In this document: positions 36,401 through 44,135 of the stretch, in pieces
Layout: every line of letters starts with the position of its first letter
How positions within the stretch are numbered: position 1 is the stretch's first letter
Assembly: GCA_910583875.1 (NCBI GenBank)
Contig: CAJTXT010000003.1
Span: forward strand, 1-64,000
DNA length: 64,000 nt
Direction: 5' to 3'
Source of the DNA: an uncultured Vampirovibrio sp.
GTDB lineage: Bacteria > Cyanobacteriota > Vampirovibrionia > Gastranaerophilales > Gastranaerophilaceae
The notes under the pieces: model-generated
Told to the model about the DNA's origin: nothing
The model's input: only the letters and a program-made list of their open reading frames with translations
Databases searched by the model: none
Translations under genes and position numbers: made by a program

Positions 36401-37390
36401 GTTAGTGGAATGGCTATTGCAATGGGTTCAAGATTAAATGAATCATTTGATAAGGTAGTTAAAGATGCTTCATTATCAAAAGAAATTGATAAAGCAGTAT
36501 CTGAATTAGCTTCTGGTACTCACAAAGGTAAAGAATTTTCAGCAGAAGCATTTGGTACAAGAGATTTACCAGTTGCAATTAAAACTGTTCTTGATCAAGT
36601 TGAATATAATGGAGTACAAATACCAAATAGAAAAGAAATTGAAGCAAAAGTATTCCAAGATATTTTACTTCCAGCGTTTGATAGATACTGTTCAATCTAT
36701 AAATTGTTAACAGTATTACCGGGAAGCCCTACAGACTTTGCTGGTGATAGAGTGGGTTCAACAGGCTCAGAAACAAAAGCTAAAAACTATCATCAACAAA
36801 ATAGAAATGTTATACATTGGGAATGGCTTTCTGATGAAAATAACAATATGTATAAAAAGGTTAAAGAATTCTACAATAAAACCAATGAAATATCAGCATT
36901 AAGAAGTAAAAAAGAATTGAGTGCATTAAATGATGGTGCTACAGTAACTCTTCCTATTGCAACTGCAAATAAAAACGGTAAAGGCGAAATAGAAGTTCGT
37001 TCAAATGAAAAACTTCAAGCAATGCTAAGATATAATGACAAAGGTTCTGTAGTTATAACTCTTCATGATTCATCAGGTTCAGAAACTCCTTTCAACGAAA
37101 TGATGAAAAGAGGAGAAACTAAAACTGATACAAAGAAAGGTTCATTGTATAACAGAATAGTACTTTGTTCAGAAACCGCAAATGCTAAACAAGGATTGAA
37201 ACACGGTTTAGAAGTTGGTACTAAATTCAAAAATGAACGTGCTGGTGATAATTCAATCTATAAAATTGCAACTATGCAAAAAGACGGTAAAGTATATTAT
37301 TACTTAAAACGTGAAGATGCAAAGGGTCAAGAATTACCAATTACAATTAAACCAGAAGACTTGAATACTTTAATTCTTTATAAAGCATAG
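33428..37390 (+). CDS. Very large GH13 (alpha-amylase superfamily)-like protein
   Basis: 1320 residues without a signal peptide, opening with the lineage motif NTSFSGHK. GH13-type landmarks appear in order: NGMNWISDAALVNEGFGG (region I, about 248), GLGWRIDAAKD with the nucleophile Asp at about 794, TTAEITDLF with the acid/base Glu at about 842, and TFVGNHDKPR with the third Asp at about 948. An insertion of some 500 residues separates regions I and II, far larger than a normal B domain. The likely role is cytoplasmic alpha-glucan chemistry; whether hydrolysis or transfer is unclear. The start is GTG, with AAGGAG seven bases before it. Confidence 0.78.
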   Translation: MNIQTSNLQAHNTSFSGHKKTLDKTGYVKHDFFYLFDPNKYNCEVELYNISKDSKGNFSIAEESAPAVSLPMIDGGISADISEYPEIDTTEGFAYRFKLTDKKDGSESYAFDNGQVIGIFDTENTDNKYNVVLSNRAIINKNGPMQLIMPDGYYPGIENVDGKPVLNESLRAKALTSVRNHANKLGGNFFGIIARLPQLKEEGVKRIVGTPFTKDSISSHKYWTENAFQVSPDFGTENDFKVLQQELFKNGMNWISDAALVNEGFGGIHLSSLLRKGADSSSKNMFRAEERVSLGILPDKPGNTRMKIINAPFTVSADGTLNKNNPDYNPAKPTYVQFYDDKLASDEQKASDSPSRMTTYDNKNTDNIYDITKHDDAVYPFPLEVSPAELERNVKIVLEEKGSLDLSEYDTIRKVTDFTNFNVVPKSEAGGLEVWDGNVDIAKLNFFRCDKDDSRFSKLPAEMQAEAIADFDRGALAVRDYAVNSGIYWTRSTADTILEYTTNTIGNGNSSKTASDYMSDITKLAKEGKLPAYVLDTVDEEMIQNVLSDNYHLPRLDDADMRADINPEGYGNDYSVSDYILRKAMDVPLETLPIATNLLGIITSPYIAKKANTEDELGVSRYDITKAGNPNLPDKYSEVYSQMDNIYENGIVPIINAVIKDIPGISEDGMVSEYGKYVISEIVPELTKFILVKALAPDADIKVTNKGEIDFTNVNSEDITMQSLGIPYSGKTEAEEAQTVVDLLYKGIADLTVDDFAAIKGKVGGRFANRTLNDFKVSELIMDRTESGLGWRIDAAKDVASIDAVRSDSDSMTQAWKNVTSFWKLYNESVVKENQHAYTTAEITDLFDLFKDADSPIFSSDADAERKFIQETGITAVANYNYLFSLIPDLFSASAFENGNSSWMAEQNKNFELRNKLDAGWSGTNPGFLFQSPEDGVVNSYTFVGNHDKPRPLHCLALDMNLFHSDLSKPEHKATAAKVLMKPESAINFDKVSGMAIAMGSRLNESFDKVVKDASLSKEIDKAVSELASGTHKGKEFSAEAFGTRDLPVAIKTVLDQVEYNGVQIPNRKEIEAKVFQDILLPAFDRYCSIYKLLTVLPGSPTDFAGDRVGSTGSETKAKNYHQQNRNVIHWEWLSDENNNMYKKVKEFYNKTNEISALRSKKELSALNDGATVTLPIATANKNGKGEIEVRSNEKLQAMLRYNDKGSVVITLHDSSGSETPFNEMMKRGETKTDTKKGSLYNRIVLCSETANAKQGLKHGLEVGTKFKNERAGDNSIYKIATMQKDGKVYYYLKREDAKGQELPITIKPEDLNTLILYKA

Positions 37391-37394
37391 AAAC

Positions 37395-37503
37395 ATATAA
37401 AATAGTAAAAACGAATAATAATTGCTTTCTCATCCTGTGTTTTTAGTTACACAAAAACAATGGATTTCGAAAGCAATTATTATTCGTTTTTACTATTTTA
37501 TAT
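37395..37503. repeat. Perfect 35-bp inverted repeat with conserved loop (element B)
   Basis: Arms 37395-37429 and 37469-37503 are perfectly complementary over 35 bases. The 39-base loop runs TCATCCTGTG...CAATGGATTTC, matching element A at 12206 at its ends while the arms are unrelated except TTTC/GAAA next to the loop. It sits between the GH13-like gene and cysS on the same strand. Confidence 0.85.
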
Positions 37504-37545
37504 TCATAACCTTTTGTAGTAATATAAAGAAAAAGGATTTTTACT

Positions 37546-38985
37546 ATGAAATTACACAATACATTTTCTAATTCAATTGAAGAATTTAAACCTATAAATG
37601 AAAATAAAGTAAGTATGTATGTATGCGGCCCAACAGTTTATGATTATCCGCATTTAGGTCACGCAAGATGTTATATAACTTGGGATATGTTATACAGATA
37701 TCTAAAATTTTTAGGATATGATGTGACATATTGCCGTAATATTACAGATGTAGACGATAAAATTTTGAAAAAAGCAAGAGAAGAAAATACTACAGCGGAA
37801 GTAATTTCAAGAAGATATTATGATATTTTTGCTGATTCAATGAAAAAATTAAATGTATTAAAACCGGATATTGAACCTTTTGCTACAAAAACGCTTGGTG
37901 AAATGATTTCTATAATAAAAGATTTAATCAAAAACGGATATGCTTATGAAGCAGAAGGCGATGTTTATTTCAGAGTTAAAAAATTTAAAGATTATGGAAT
38001 GCTAAGTAAACAGCCTATTGAAGATTTAGTGGCAGGGGCAAGGGTTGAAGCTTCTTCTATAAAAGAAGACGTATTAGATTTTGCATTGTGGAAAAAAGAT
38101 GAAGAATTTGGCTATCCCAGCCCATGGAGTAAAGGACGTCCGGGCTGGCATATTGAATGCAGCGCAATGTCAAGAAAACATTTAGGTAAAACTATTGATA
38201 TTCACGCGGGTGGAGCTGATTTAATATTCCCTCACCACGAAAATGAAATAGCCCAAAGTGAATGTGCAAATGGTTGTAAGTTTGTTAATTATTGGCTTCA
38301 TAACGGGTTTGTAACTATCAATAAAGAAAAAATGTCAAAATCATTAAAGAATTTTGTAACTATTGGAAACCTACTTGAAAGCTATGATTCGAATACATTA
38401 AGATTATTTATTTTAACAAATCATTACAGAATGCCTGTAGAATTTTGTGATTCTGCATTAGACGGTGCAAAAGCAGGCTGGAAGAGAATTCAAACTGCTG
38501 CTAATGAAGTTATTAGATTTGCAGGTAAAGATAATCTTCCTGATGTTTCAGACACAGAAGAATTGAAGTTATTTAAAGAAGCAATGGATAATGATTTAAA
38601 CACATCAAAAGCGCTTGCAGTAATTTTTGATTCTGCAACAAATGCTAATAAAGCAGTTGCTGAAAAGAATATTGAAAATGCTAAAAAGTATGCAGCTATT
38701 CTTCTTAAATTAACAGATGTTATGGGCTTTAATATTGAAAAAGAAAAAATGTCAGAAGATGAATTGCAAGTTAAATTGGCTTCAATAATTAATGATATGG
38801 ATTTTCTTACAGAAGAGGATAAAACCCTTACAGGTTATGCTTTAATGGATAAAATCATTGAATATAGAAATACTGCCAGAAAAGAGAAAAACTGGACGAT
38901 AGCAGATAAAGTAAGAAACTCATTCGATAGTATATCTATTGTGTTAAAAGATACAAAAGATGCAACTATTTGGGAAGAAAAATAA
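37546..38985 (+). CDS. cysS: Cysteinyl-tRNA synthetase
   Basis: 479 residues, normal length. Class I landmarks are CGPTVYDYPHLGHARCYI (HIGH-type), GWHIECSAMSRKHLG with zinc ligands, HHENEIAQSEC, and KMSKSLKN (KMSKS). The C-terminal DALR and tRNA-binding parts are intact. AAAAAGGA stands before the ATG. It is followed by a terminator, and lies downstream of inverted-repeat element B. Confidence 0.96.
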   Translation: MKLHNTFSNSIEEFKPINENKVSMYVCGPTVYDYPHLGHARCYITWDMLYRYLKFLGYDVTYCRNITDVDDKILKKAREENTTAEVISRRYYDIFADSMKKLNVLKPDIEPFATKTLGEMISIIKDLIKNGYAYEAEGDVYFRVKKFKDYGMLSKQPIEDLVAGARVEASSIKEDVLDFALWKKDEEFGYPSPWSKGRPGWHIECSAMSRKHLGKTIDIHAGGADLIFPHHENEIAQSECANGCKFVNYWLHNGFVTINKEKMSKSLKNFVTIGNLLESYDSNTLRLFILTNHYRMPVEFCDSALDGAKAGWKRIQTAANEVIRFAGKDNLPDVSDTEELKLFKEAMDNDLNTSKALAVIFDSATNANKAVAEKNIENAKKYAAILLKLTDVMGFNIEKEKMSEDELQVKLASIINDMDFLTEEDKTLTGYALMDKIIEYRNTARKEKNWTIADKVRNSFDSISIVLKDTKDATIWEEK

Positions 38986-39052
38986 CGGAACTTTTTTAAT
39001 CTCTCAATGTCTATTCAATTAAGAAAGAGTAGGGTGGGAGTATGTAAATACA

Positions 39053-39080
39053 AAAAACACGACATTTCTGTCGTGTTTTT
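39053..39080. terminator. Bidirectional terminator after cysS
   Basis: The stem AAAAACACGAC/GTCGTGTTTTT (11 bp, six-base loop) has U-tracts on both strands. It ends the cysS transcript rightward and the small membrane peptide gene leftward. Confidence 0.8.
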
Positions 39081-39101
39081 GTTTAAAAGCTTGTTTAAAT
39101 T

Positions 39102-39197
39102 TTAGTGAGCGCTGCTGCGTCTTTCAAACATAGAAGGTACAGCAATCAATAAAAAGTACATTACAGCTCCGAATAATAATAAGCAAAGACCATCCAT
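39102..39197 (-). CDS. Single-pass 31-residue membrane peptide
   Basis: A 31-codon frame, starting MDGLCLLLFGAVMYFLLIAV, forms one transmembrane helix followed by a basic tail (SMFERRSSAH). AGGAG lies about eight bases before the ATG, and a terminator follows the stop. The layout resembles accessory peptides of membrane complexes such as KdpF, but no kdp or similar operon is nearby and the match is only in form. I give no function. Confidence 0.6.
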   Translation of the reverse strand: MDGLCLLLFGAVMYFLLIAVPSMFERRSSAH

Positions 39198-39287
39198 AAC
39201 ATAAGCTCCTATATTTAATAACTACACATATATATAGTACCCGTAATTACTTTTTCTTAAACATTATTATATAATATTGAGGTGAAT

Positions 39288-39623
39288 ATGGATAAGAAAA
39301 AATTAGAGAAGTTGTTTTCAGGCTTATGCTGCAGTGTATGTAAGCATGATTTTGATATGGAGGCAATAACTGTAAAACGAGAAGAAAAGAATTTATTAGT
39401 TTTACAGATAGTTTGTCCTGAATGCGGAAAAAGTTTTGGGCTTGCATTTTTAGGAACGGGTGCTGTTGAAGTAAAAGAAGATAAAGAGGATGAGGCATTA
39501 GTTTTTCAAGATTGCCCGCTGCCTATAAATTATGATGATGTATTAGATGCACATCATTTTATTGATAAGCTGGAAAAGGACTGGACAAAATATATTCCAG
39601 ATGAGTTAAAAAATATAAAATAA
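39288..39623 (+). CDS. Small zinc-ribbon-like protein
   Basis: 111 residues. CCSVCKHDFD (about 15-24) and CPECGKSF (about 44-51) form two CxxC knuckles about 25 residues apart, as in a zinc ribbon. The rest is acidic and helical (YDDVLDAHHFIDKLEKDWTK). GAGGTG lies just before the ATG at 39288; an upstream in-frame GTG at 39282 overlaps that site and is less likely. No family is recognised; such ribbons bind nucleic acid or protein. Confidence 0.7.
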   Translation: MDKKKLEKLFSGLCCSVCKHDFDMEAITVKREEKNLLVLQIVCPECGKSFGLAFLGTGAVEVKEDKEDEALVFQDCPLPINYDDVLDAHHFIDKLEKDWTKYIPDELKNIK

Positions 39624-39644
39624 TTAAAAGATTTATTTTAGGTT

Positions 39645-39806
39645 TTAATCTTCATCTAAATTTGCTAGTGCATATTCACAGCATTGCTGAACAAGATTAT
39701 TTAGAGATACTTTCTTATTTTGTGCAACAGTTTGTAATTGCTGCACTAATTTTAATGGCAATCTAAATGTTTTATTAATCATTTCAGGTTTATCTACTTT
39801 AAACAT
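39645..39806 (-). CDS. Ribbon-helix-helix (Arc/CopG-type) regulator divergent from locus 3
   Basis: 53 residues, starting MFKVDKPEMINKTFRLPLKL. The MINKTFRLPLKLVQQLQTVA strand-helix and the second helix KVSLNNLVQQCCEYALANLD match the Arc-type ribbon-helix-helix fold. It is transcribed away from the locus 3 peptide gene across 142 bases that hold GTGCAA twice and a TGATATACT extended -10. Position parallels the regulators beside loci 1 and 2, suggesting local control. Confidence 0.75.
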   Translation of the reverse strand: MFKVDKPEMINKTFRLPLKLVQQLQTVAQNKKVSLNNLVQQCCEYALANLDED

Positions 39807-39948
39807 AATTACACAACCTTTTCTTTATTTTATGTGCAATTTTTGCATATTTATACACCTGTTTTTTACACTTAAAAAAACAAGTGCAAAATGTAATATT
39901 TTGTGATATACTTCTCATGACTAAAATTTAAAAAATGAAGGAGCAGAA

Positions 39949-40065
39949 ATGGAAATTAGAAACAAATTATTCTTTTCAAAAAAAGTAAAACATTCTTTTA
40001 TATTACAAGGTTCAAGTTGTATTAGTTCAGGTGCATATTGTGATGCGCATTGTTTTAGATTTTAG
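39949..40065 (+). CDS. Cys-rich RiPP precursor-like peptide, locus 3
   Basis: A 38-codon gene with AAGGAG six bases before the ATG. The leader is basic (MEIRNKLFFSKKVKHSFILQ) and the tail is GSSCISSGAYCDAHCFRF, spaced C-x6-C-x3-C. The first spacing (C-x6-C) equals that of the locus 1 peptide. It is followed after 30 bases by a SPASM maturase. An extended -10 lies at 39904-39912. The modification type is unknown. Confidence 0.75.
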   Translation: MEIRNKLFFSKKVKHSFILQGSSCISSGAYCDAHCFRF

Positions 40066-40095
40066 ATTGTTAGTTAAAATTTCTGGAGTTAAATA

Positions 40096-41472
40096 ATGAA
40101 CGGAATTATTAGAATTCCTAATTGGATTTCCACAAGAATTTATAATATTGATGAAAAATCTTCTAAAGCATATATTTCAAATGAGAAAGCACATTTATAT
40201 GTATTGTTGGATGATTTAGCTGCAAAATTATGGCAATATATATATGACGGAAAGAATAATCAGCGTTGTATTTCTGAATTGATAGAGTTTTCTAAAAAAG
40301 AATATATAGAAGATGAGTTAGAAAATTTTATACAAGAGCTTGAAATTTGCGGGCTTGTTTCAACAGGGAAGAATATAAAGTTTGAAATTAACAATGCCAA
40401 AACAGTTAATTCAGATGAAGAAAAAGCAGTCGAAGATTTTGAAAAAGAAATGCATAACTGGTTTTATCAACATGGTTATATTTATAGATTATTTGTGCAA
40501 TTAACATATAATTGTAATTTGAAATGTGTTCATTGTTTTAACAAAAAAGATAATGTCGAAAAACAGATTAGTTTTAATGATTTGAAATCTATAATTGATG
40601 AGTACTATAAGCTTGGGCTTTTTCGTATAACACTTTCAGGTGGTGAATGTACAATAGCAAAAGATTTTTTGAAAATTGCGAAATATATACGAGAAAAGAA
40701 AATACAATTAGATATATATACAAATGGGCAGCTCCTTTATGATAATGAAGATTTATTTAATGAAATTGTTAAGTTATATCCCTATAAAATTTCATTAAGT
40801 TTATATAGTATGGATGAAAAAATTCATGATTCGATTACAGGAATAAAGGGTTCTCAAAAAAAGACAATTGCAGTTATAAAAAAACTATTGAAAAATAATA
40901 TTCATGTTTCAATAAAATGCTTTTTAACAAATTTAAATGCTGATTCATATATTCATGTAACCAATTTTGCAAAGGAAATAGGTGCTACAATTGAATTAGA
41001 TTGCAAACTTATAGATTGTCCCGAAAATAATAAGGCTTCACTTAGAGCAACAGAAGAACAACTTTTAAAAATTTATTCCGATAAAAATTCACCATTGAAA
41101 ATAAGAAAAGAAAATTTTGAAATGGATGAAGATTTTCTAAAGCAAAAAATATGCAGAGGCGGTCTGTTTGATATGGCACTTGACCCTAATTTAAATATAA
41201 ATATTTGTGCGACTATGGATAATCTAATTCTTGGAAATGCTAAAAAAGATTCAATAGCTAAAATATGGAATGAGAAGGAAAAAGATTCCAGATATGTAAA
41301 ATTTAAAGCATTAAGAAAAAAAGATTTAAAAGGATGTTATAAAGAAGAATATTGTAAATATTGTATTTACTGCCCTGGAATGGCATTGATGAATGGTAAG
41401 TATTTGCAGAAATTTGAACTTTTTTGTGATGATGCAAAAATCCGAATGAAAGCAGCAAAAAAAGGTTCATAA
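40096..41472 (+). CDS. Radical SAM/SPASM peptide maturase, locus 3
   Basis: 458 residues. The PqqD-like N-terminal domain includes YVLLDDLAAKLWQYIY and ELENFIQELEICGLV. The cluster motif is CNLKCVHC (C140, C144, C147), followed by SGGECT. The SPASM domain carries CRGGLFDMALDP, INICATMDN and CYKEEYCKYCIYCPG, plus a last FELFCDD. It is closest to the locus 1 enzyme (CYKQEQCKYCVYCP there), which supports related chemistry on their C-x6-C peptides. GGAG lies eight bases before the ATG. The ATP-grasp gene follows after one base. Confidence 0.88.
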   Translation: MNGIIRIPNWISTRIYNIDEKSSKAYISNEKAHLYVLLDDLAAKLWQYIYDGKNNQRCISELIEFSKKEYIEDELENFIQELEICGLVSTGKNIKFEINNAKTVNSDEEKAVEDFEKEMHNWFYQHGYIYRLFVQLTYNCNLKCVHCFNKKDNVEKQISFNDLKSIIDEYYKLGLFRITLSGGECTIAKDFLKIAKYIREKKIQLDIYTNGQLLYDNEDLFNEIVKLYPYKISLSLYSMDEKIHDSITGIKGSQKKTIAVIKKLLKNNIHVSIKCFLTNLNADSYIHVTNFAKEIGATIELDCKLIDCPENNKASLRATEEQLLKIYSDKNSPLKIRKENFEMDEDFLKQKICRGGLFDMALDPNLNINICATMDNLILGNAKKDSIAKIWNEKEKDSRYVKFKALRKKDLKGCYKEEYCKYCIYCPGMALMNGKYLQKFELFCDDAKIRMKAAKKGS

Positions 41473-41473
41473 A

Positions 41474-42385
41474 ATGTATGTTGCCTTAAATGATTATAAA
41501 GGTTTTAAGATCTGGTTTCGATATTATTTTTTTAAAGTACTGCCTAAAATATTTTACCCTTTTGTTACAAGATATTTTTATAAAAAACACTTGAGGAAAA
41601 ATCTTAATTTAAAAAATCCTATTACTTTTTCAGAAAAGTTAAATTATCTCAAAATATACGATGTGACGGAAAAAAAGAAAATTTTATCCGATAGGCTTTT
41701 ATCAAAAAGATATGTTCAAAAAAAATATCCAGAATTGAAAACAGCAAGGGTTTATACGATAAGTGAGACTTATGAAAATCTTGATTTTTTTAAATGTCCC
41801 AATAAATTTATTATAAAAACTAATCATGCGTGTAAATCAGGCATTGTAATTAATGATAAAAAAGTTGATTTAAAAATTAATGACAGAAAATATAAAAATT
41901 ATTATAAAAAAATATTGGGAATAAATTATGCATTTTGGGGAACATTAGAGTTACAATATAAAGATATAAATCCTAAAATATATGCAGAAGAATTATTAGA
42001 ACCTGAAAAAGGAAGTTTATTTAAAGAATTTGAAGTTTATTGTTTTAATGGTGAAGTTGAATTTATACATTATTGTGTTCATACCGAAGATGATTTAATT
42101 TATCGGAAATATTATAATAATAATTGGGAAGAAACGAATTTTTTTGTTGGCTTAAAATATGCTTCTGAATATTCTCCTGATAATTATAATAAAGATAAAA
42201 TACTTGAATATTCAAAAAAATTATCAAAAGAATTTAAATTTGTAAGAGTTGATTTTTTTGAAGTTAATAACGAATTATATTTTGCAGAAATGACATTTAC
42301 TCCATTTTCTGGAGATATCAAAGTTGAACCTGAGAATTATGATATTATATTAGGTGTAAAACTAAAAATAAATGATTACTTTTAA
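41474..42385 (+). CDS. TupA-like ATP-grasp protein, locus 3
   Basis: 303 residues. Family blocks are ITFSEKLNYLKIYD, FIIKTNHACKSGIVIND, YAEELLEPEKGSLFKEFEVY, CFNGEVEFIHY and FKFVRVDFFEVNNELYFAEM with TFTPFSG. It is the third gene of locus 3 and probably shares its transcript. Its last four bases overlap the convergent SpoIID-like gene, with no terminator between. Confidence 0.85.
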   Translation: MYVALNDYKGFKIWFRYYFFKVLPKIFYPFVTRYFYKKHLRKNLNLKNPITFSEKLNYLKIYDVTEKKKILSDRLLSKRYVQKKYPELKTARVYTISETYENLDFFKCPNKFIIKTNHACKSGIVINDKKVDLKINDRKYKNYYKKILGINYAFWGTLELQYKDINPKIYAEELLEPEKGSLFKEFEVYCFNGEVEFIHYCVHTEDDLIYRKYYNNNWEETNFFVGLKYASEYSPDNYNKDKILEYSKKLSKEFKFVRVDFFEVNNELYFAEMTFTPFSGDIKVEPENYDIILGVKLKINDYF

Positions 42386-43254
42386 ATATCCCAATTATCA
42401 CTTAATTTTGCAAATTTAAAATCTTTATAAAAGTAATTTAATATTTGGTAGGCATTATAACCTTGGGCAGCCATATTATTTGCCCCATGCTGACTCATTC
42501 CAACCCCGTGTCCGTTTTTCTTTGTTCCTTCATCAAATGCAGGCACAGACTGCAAAAACGAATTTCCGCTATTCCATACTTTTGTCTGCCCTCCGGAACT
42601 GGCATGGTAATAAGTAGGTAATATTCTTTTATTTTGAACGAGTACTATGCCTTTTGTGTCATCAACCGCTTTTGAAGTTGTTATTTTCTCAACACTTGCT
42701 CCGCCATAAGCTTGGTCGGCAGTTGTATCAACTAAATCAAAACCTTTTGAACCGTGTTTTCCAGCCTCTTTTGTTGCAACGGCATAACTTCTTGCAGCAA
42801 TAGCCTGTGCTCTTAATGCTTCTGTGTTCCATTTAGAAGGCATTTCTGAAGGAACTACACCTTTTAAATAGTCTTCTAATGGCAGTTTATTTATAAGAGT
42901 GGCACCAGATGCGCCCCAGTTTGTTATAATAAAATCGCCTCTATACCAAGCTTTTTTTGCACAAAGAAAGCCTGGAGTTTTGGTTCTTATCATAATTTGA
43001 TTTGTACCGAGACCAACATCTTTTCTATTTGCTTCAACTGCAAGTTCATTACCTTTTGATTTAAAAACATAGACTTTCATTGGTCTTATTTCATATAAAA
43101 CTTTATTTTGAAAAACATCATAAATTTCAGCAGAAACAGAAGAAGCTATCTTTATTTCTTTCATGTTAGTTTGCAGCCCTATTTTTATTGCTTCTGCTTT
43201 AGGACTAATCAAAAATATTAAACAAATAATTAAAAAGATTTTCTTAAAAAGCAC
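42382..43254 (-). CDS. SpoIID/LytB-domain protein
   Basis: 290 residues. A hydrophobic signal segment (FKKIFLIICLIFLISPKAEA) is followed by the SpoIID domain: LPLEDYLKGVVPSEMPSKWN, ALRAQAIAARSYAVA, YYHASSGGQTKVWNSG and GHGVGMSQHGANNMAAQGYN. Members cleave glycan strands as lytic transglycosylases or enhance amidases, so remodelling of peptidoglycan outside the membrane is expected. All main SpoIID blocks are present. It is divergent from the flagellar cluster. Confidence 0.9.
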   Translation of the reverse strand: MLFKKIFLIICLIFLISPKAEAIKIGLQTNMKEIKIASSVSAEIYDVFQNKVLYEIRPMKVYVFKSKGNELAVEANRKDVGLGTNQIMIRTKTPGFLCAKKAWYRGDFIITNWGASGATLINKLPLEDYLKGVVPSEMPSKWNTEALRAQAIAARSYAVATKEAGKHGSKGFDLVDTTADQAYGGASVEKITTSKAVDDTKGIVLVQNKRILPTYYHASSGGQTKVWNSGNSFLQSVPAFDEGTKKNGHGVGMSQHGANNMAAQGYNAYQILNYFYKDFKFAKLSDNWDI

Positions 43255-43434
43255 AATCTTTATCCAATGTAGTTCCCAACCTACAACATCATATCACATC
43301 AAAAAATGTCGTTCCAAAAATTCATACAAACGGAGTAGAAAGTCTAAAATAAAATCATATATTTCAACTATAAAAACGACCTCTTTTGACTTTCAATATT
43401 ATATCATTAAATAGAGATAAAAAGGGTAAGTTGT

Positions 43435-44124
43435 ATGATAAACGGCGGTGTACATTTTACAGAAAGAGGAATTGTTCAAAATATTCGAGCTATGAGAATG
43501 CAAACAGTTCTTATGGGTATAACTAATGAGAACGTTGTTGGTTTTGATAAAATTGGTTATCAGGCTAAAGTTCCTGTTGTTTCATCTTTTGCTGAATTTA
43601 TAGGTGAAGATGCAATTTCTACAACTACAGACGATAAAGTGGGAAGACTTGCTTTGACCGAAAACCCTTTAGATGTTGCATTAGCAGAAAAAGGATATTT
43701 CCAAATTCAAACAAAAGACGGTGTAAAATTAACAAGAGACGGAAGATTTAAAATGAATAAAGACGGTGAAATCTTAGCTCTTGATGGAAGTAGAGTATTA
43801 ACAAATATGGGGACACCTTTAGTTCTTCCTGTTGTTCCTGAAAAACTTGATGACATATCAATTGATTTAAATGGTGTTGTAAGAGTTTTGAATAAAAAAA
43901 CAAGAAAATTTGAAACCGCAGGTACATTAGGTGTAGTAAGCCAGGATGGAATTGCTGTATTAGCCCCAAATGTAAGGCAAGGATATAACGAATATTCAAA
44001 TGTAAACTTACAATCAGAATTTATGCAGGCAATGATGTATCCAAAAACATTTGAAGCAAACAGACAATTATATCAAATTCAAAATTCAAACTTACAAAGA
44101 GTTATTTCATCATTAGGCAGTTAG
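43435..44124 (+). CDS. Flagellar rod protein, FlgF/FlgG family
   Basis: 229 residues of the hook-basal-body family. The N-terminal rod helix is diverged (ITNENVVGFDKIGYQAKVPV where NNLANxxTxGFK is usual). The central part has the family's VALAEKGYFQIQTKDGVKLT and RDGRFKMNKDGEIL, and the C-terminal helix reads QSEFMQAMMYPKTFEANRQL. It is the first gene of the cluster and probably the proximal rod part (FlgF-like); assignment between FlgF and FlgG is uncertain. AAGGGT lies before the ATG. Confidence 0.82.
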   Translation: MINGGVHFTERGIVQNIRAMRMQTVLMGITNENVVGFDKIGYQAKVPVVSSFAEFIGEDAISTTTDDKVGRLALTENPLDVALAEKGYFQIQTKDGVKLTRDGRFKMNKDGEILALDGSRVLTNMGTPLVLPVVPEKLDDISIDLNGVVRVLNKKTRKFETAGTLGVVSQDGIAVLAPNVRQGYNEYSNVNLQSEFMQAMMYPKTFEANRQLYQIQNSNLQRVISSLGS

Positions 44125-44135
44125 AAAGGTAATAA

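Noticed and set aside
39102..39197. KdpF-like potassium pump subunit
   Set aside because: Only the general form (one helix, basic tail) matches; no kdpA, kdpB or kdpC is nearby and the sequence motif is not convincing.
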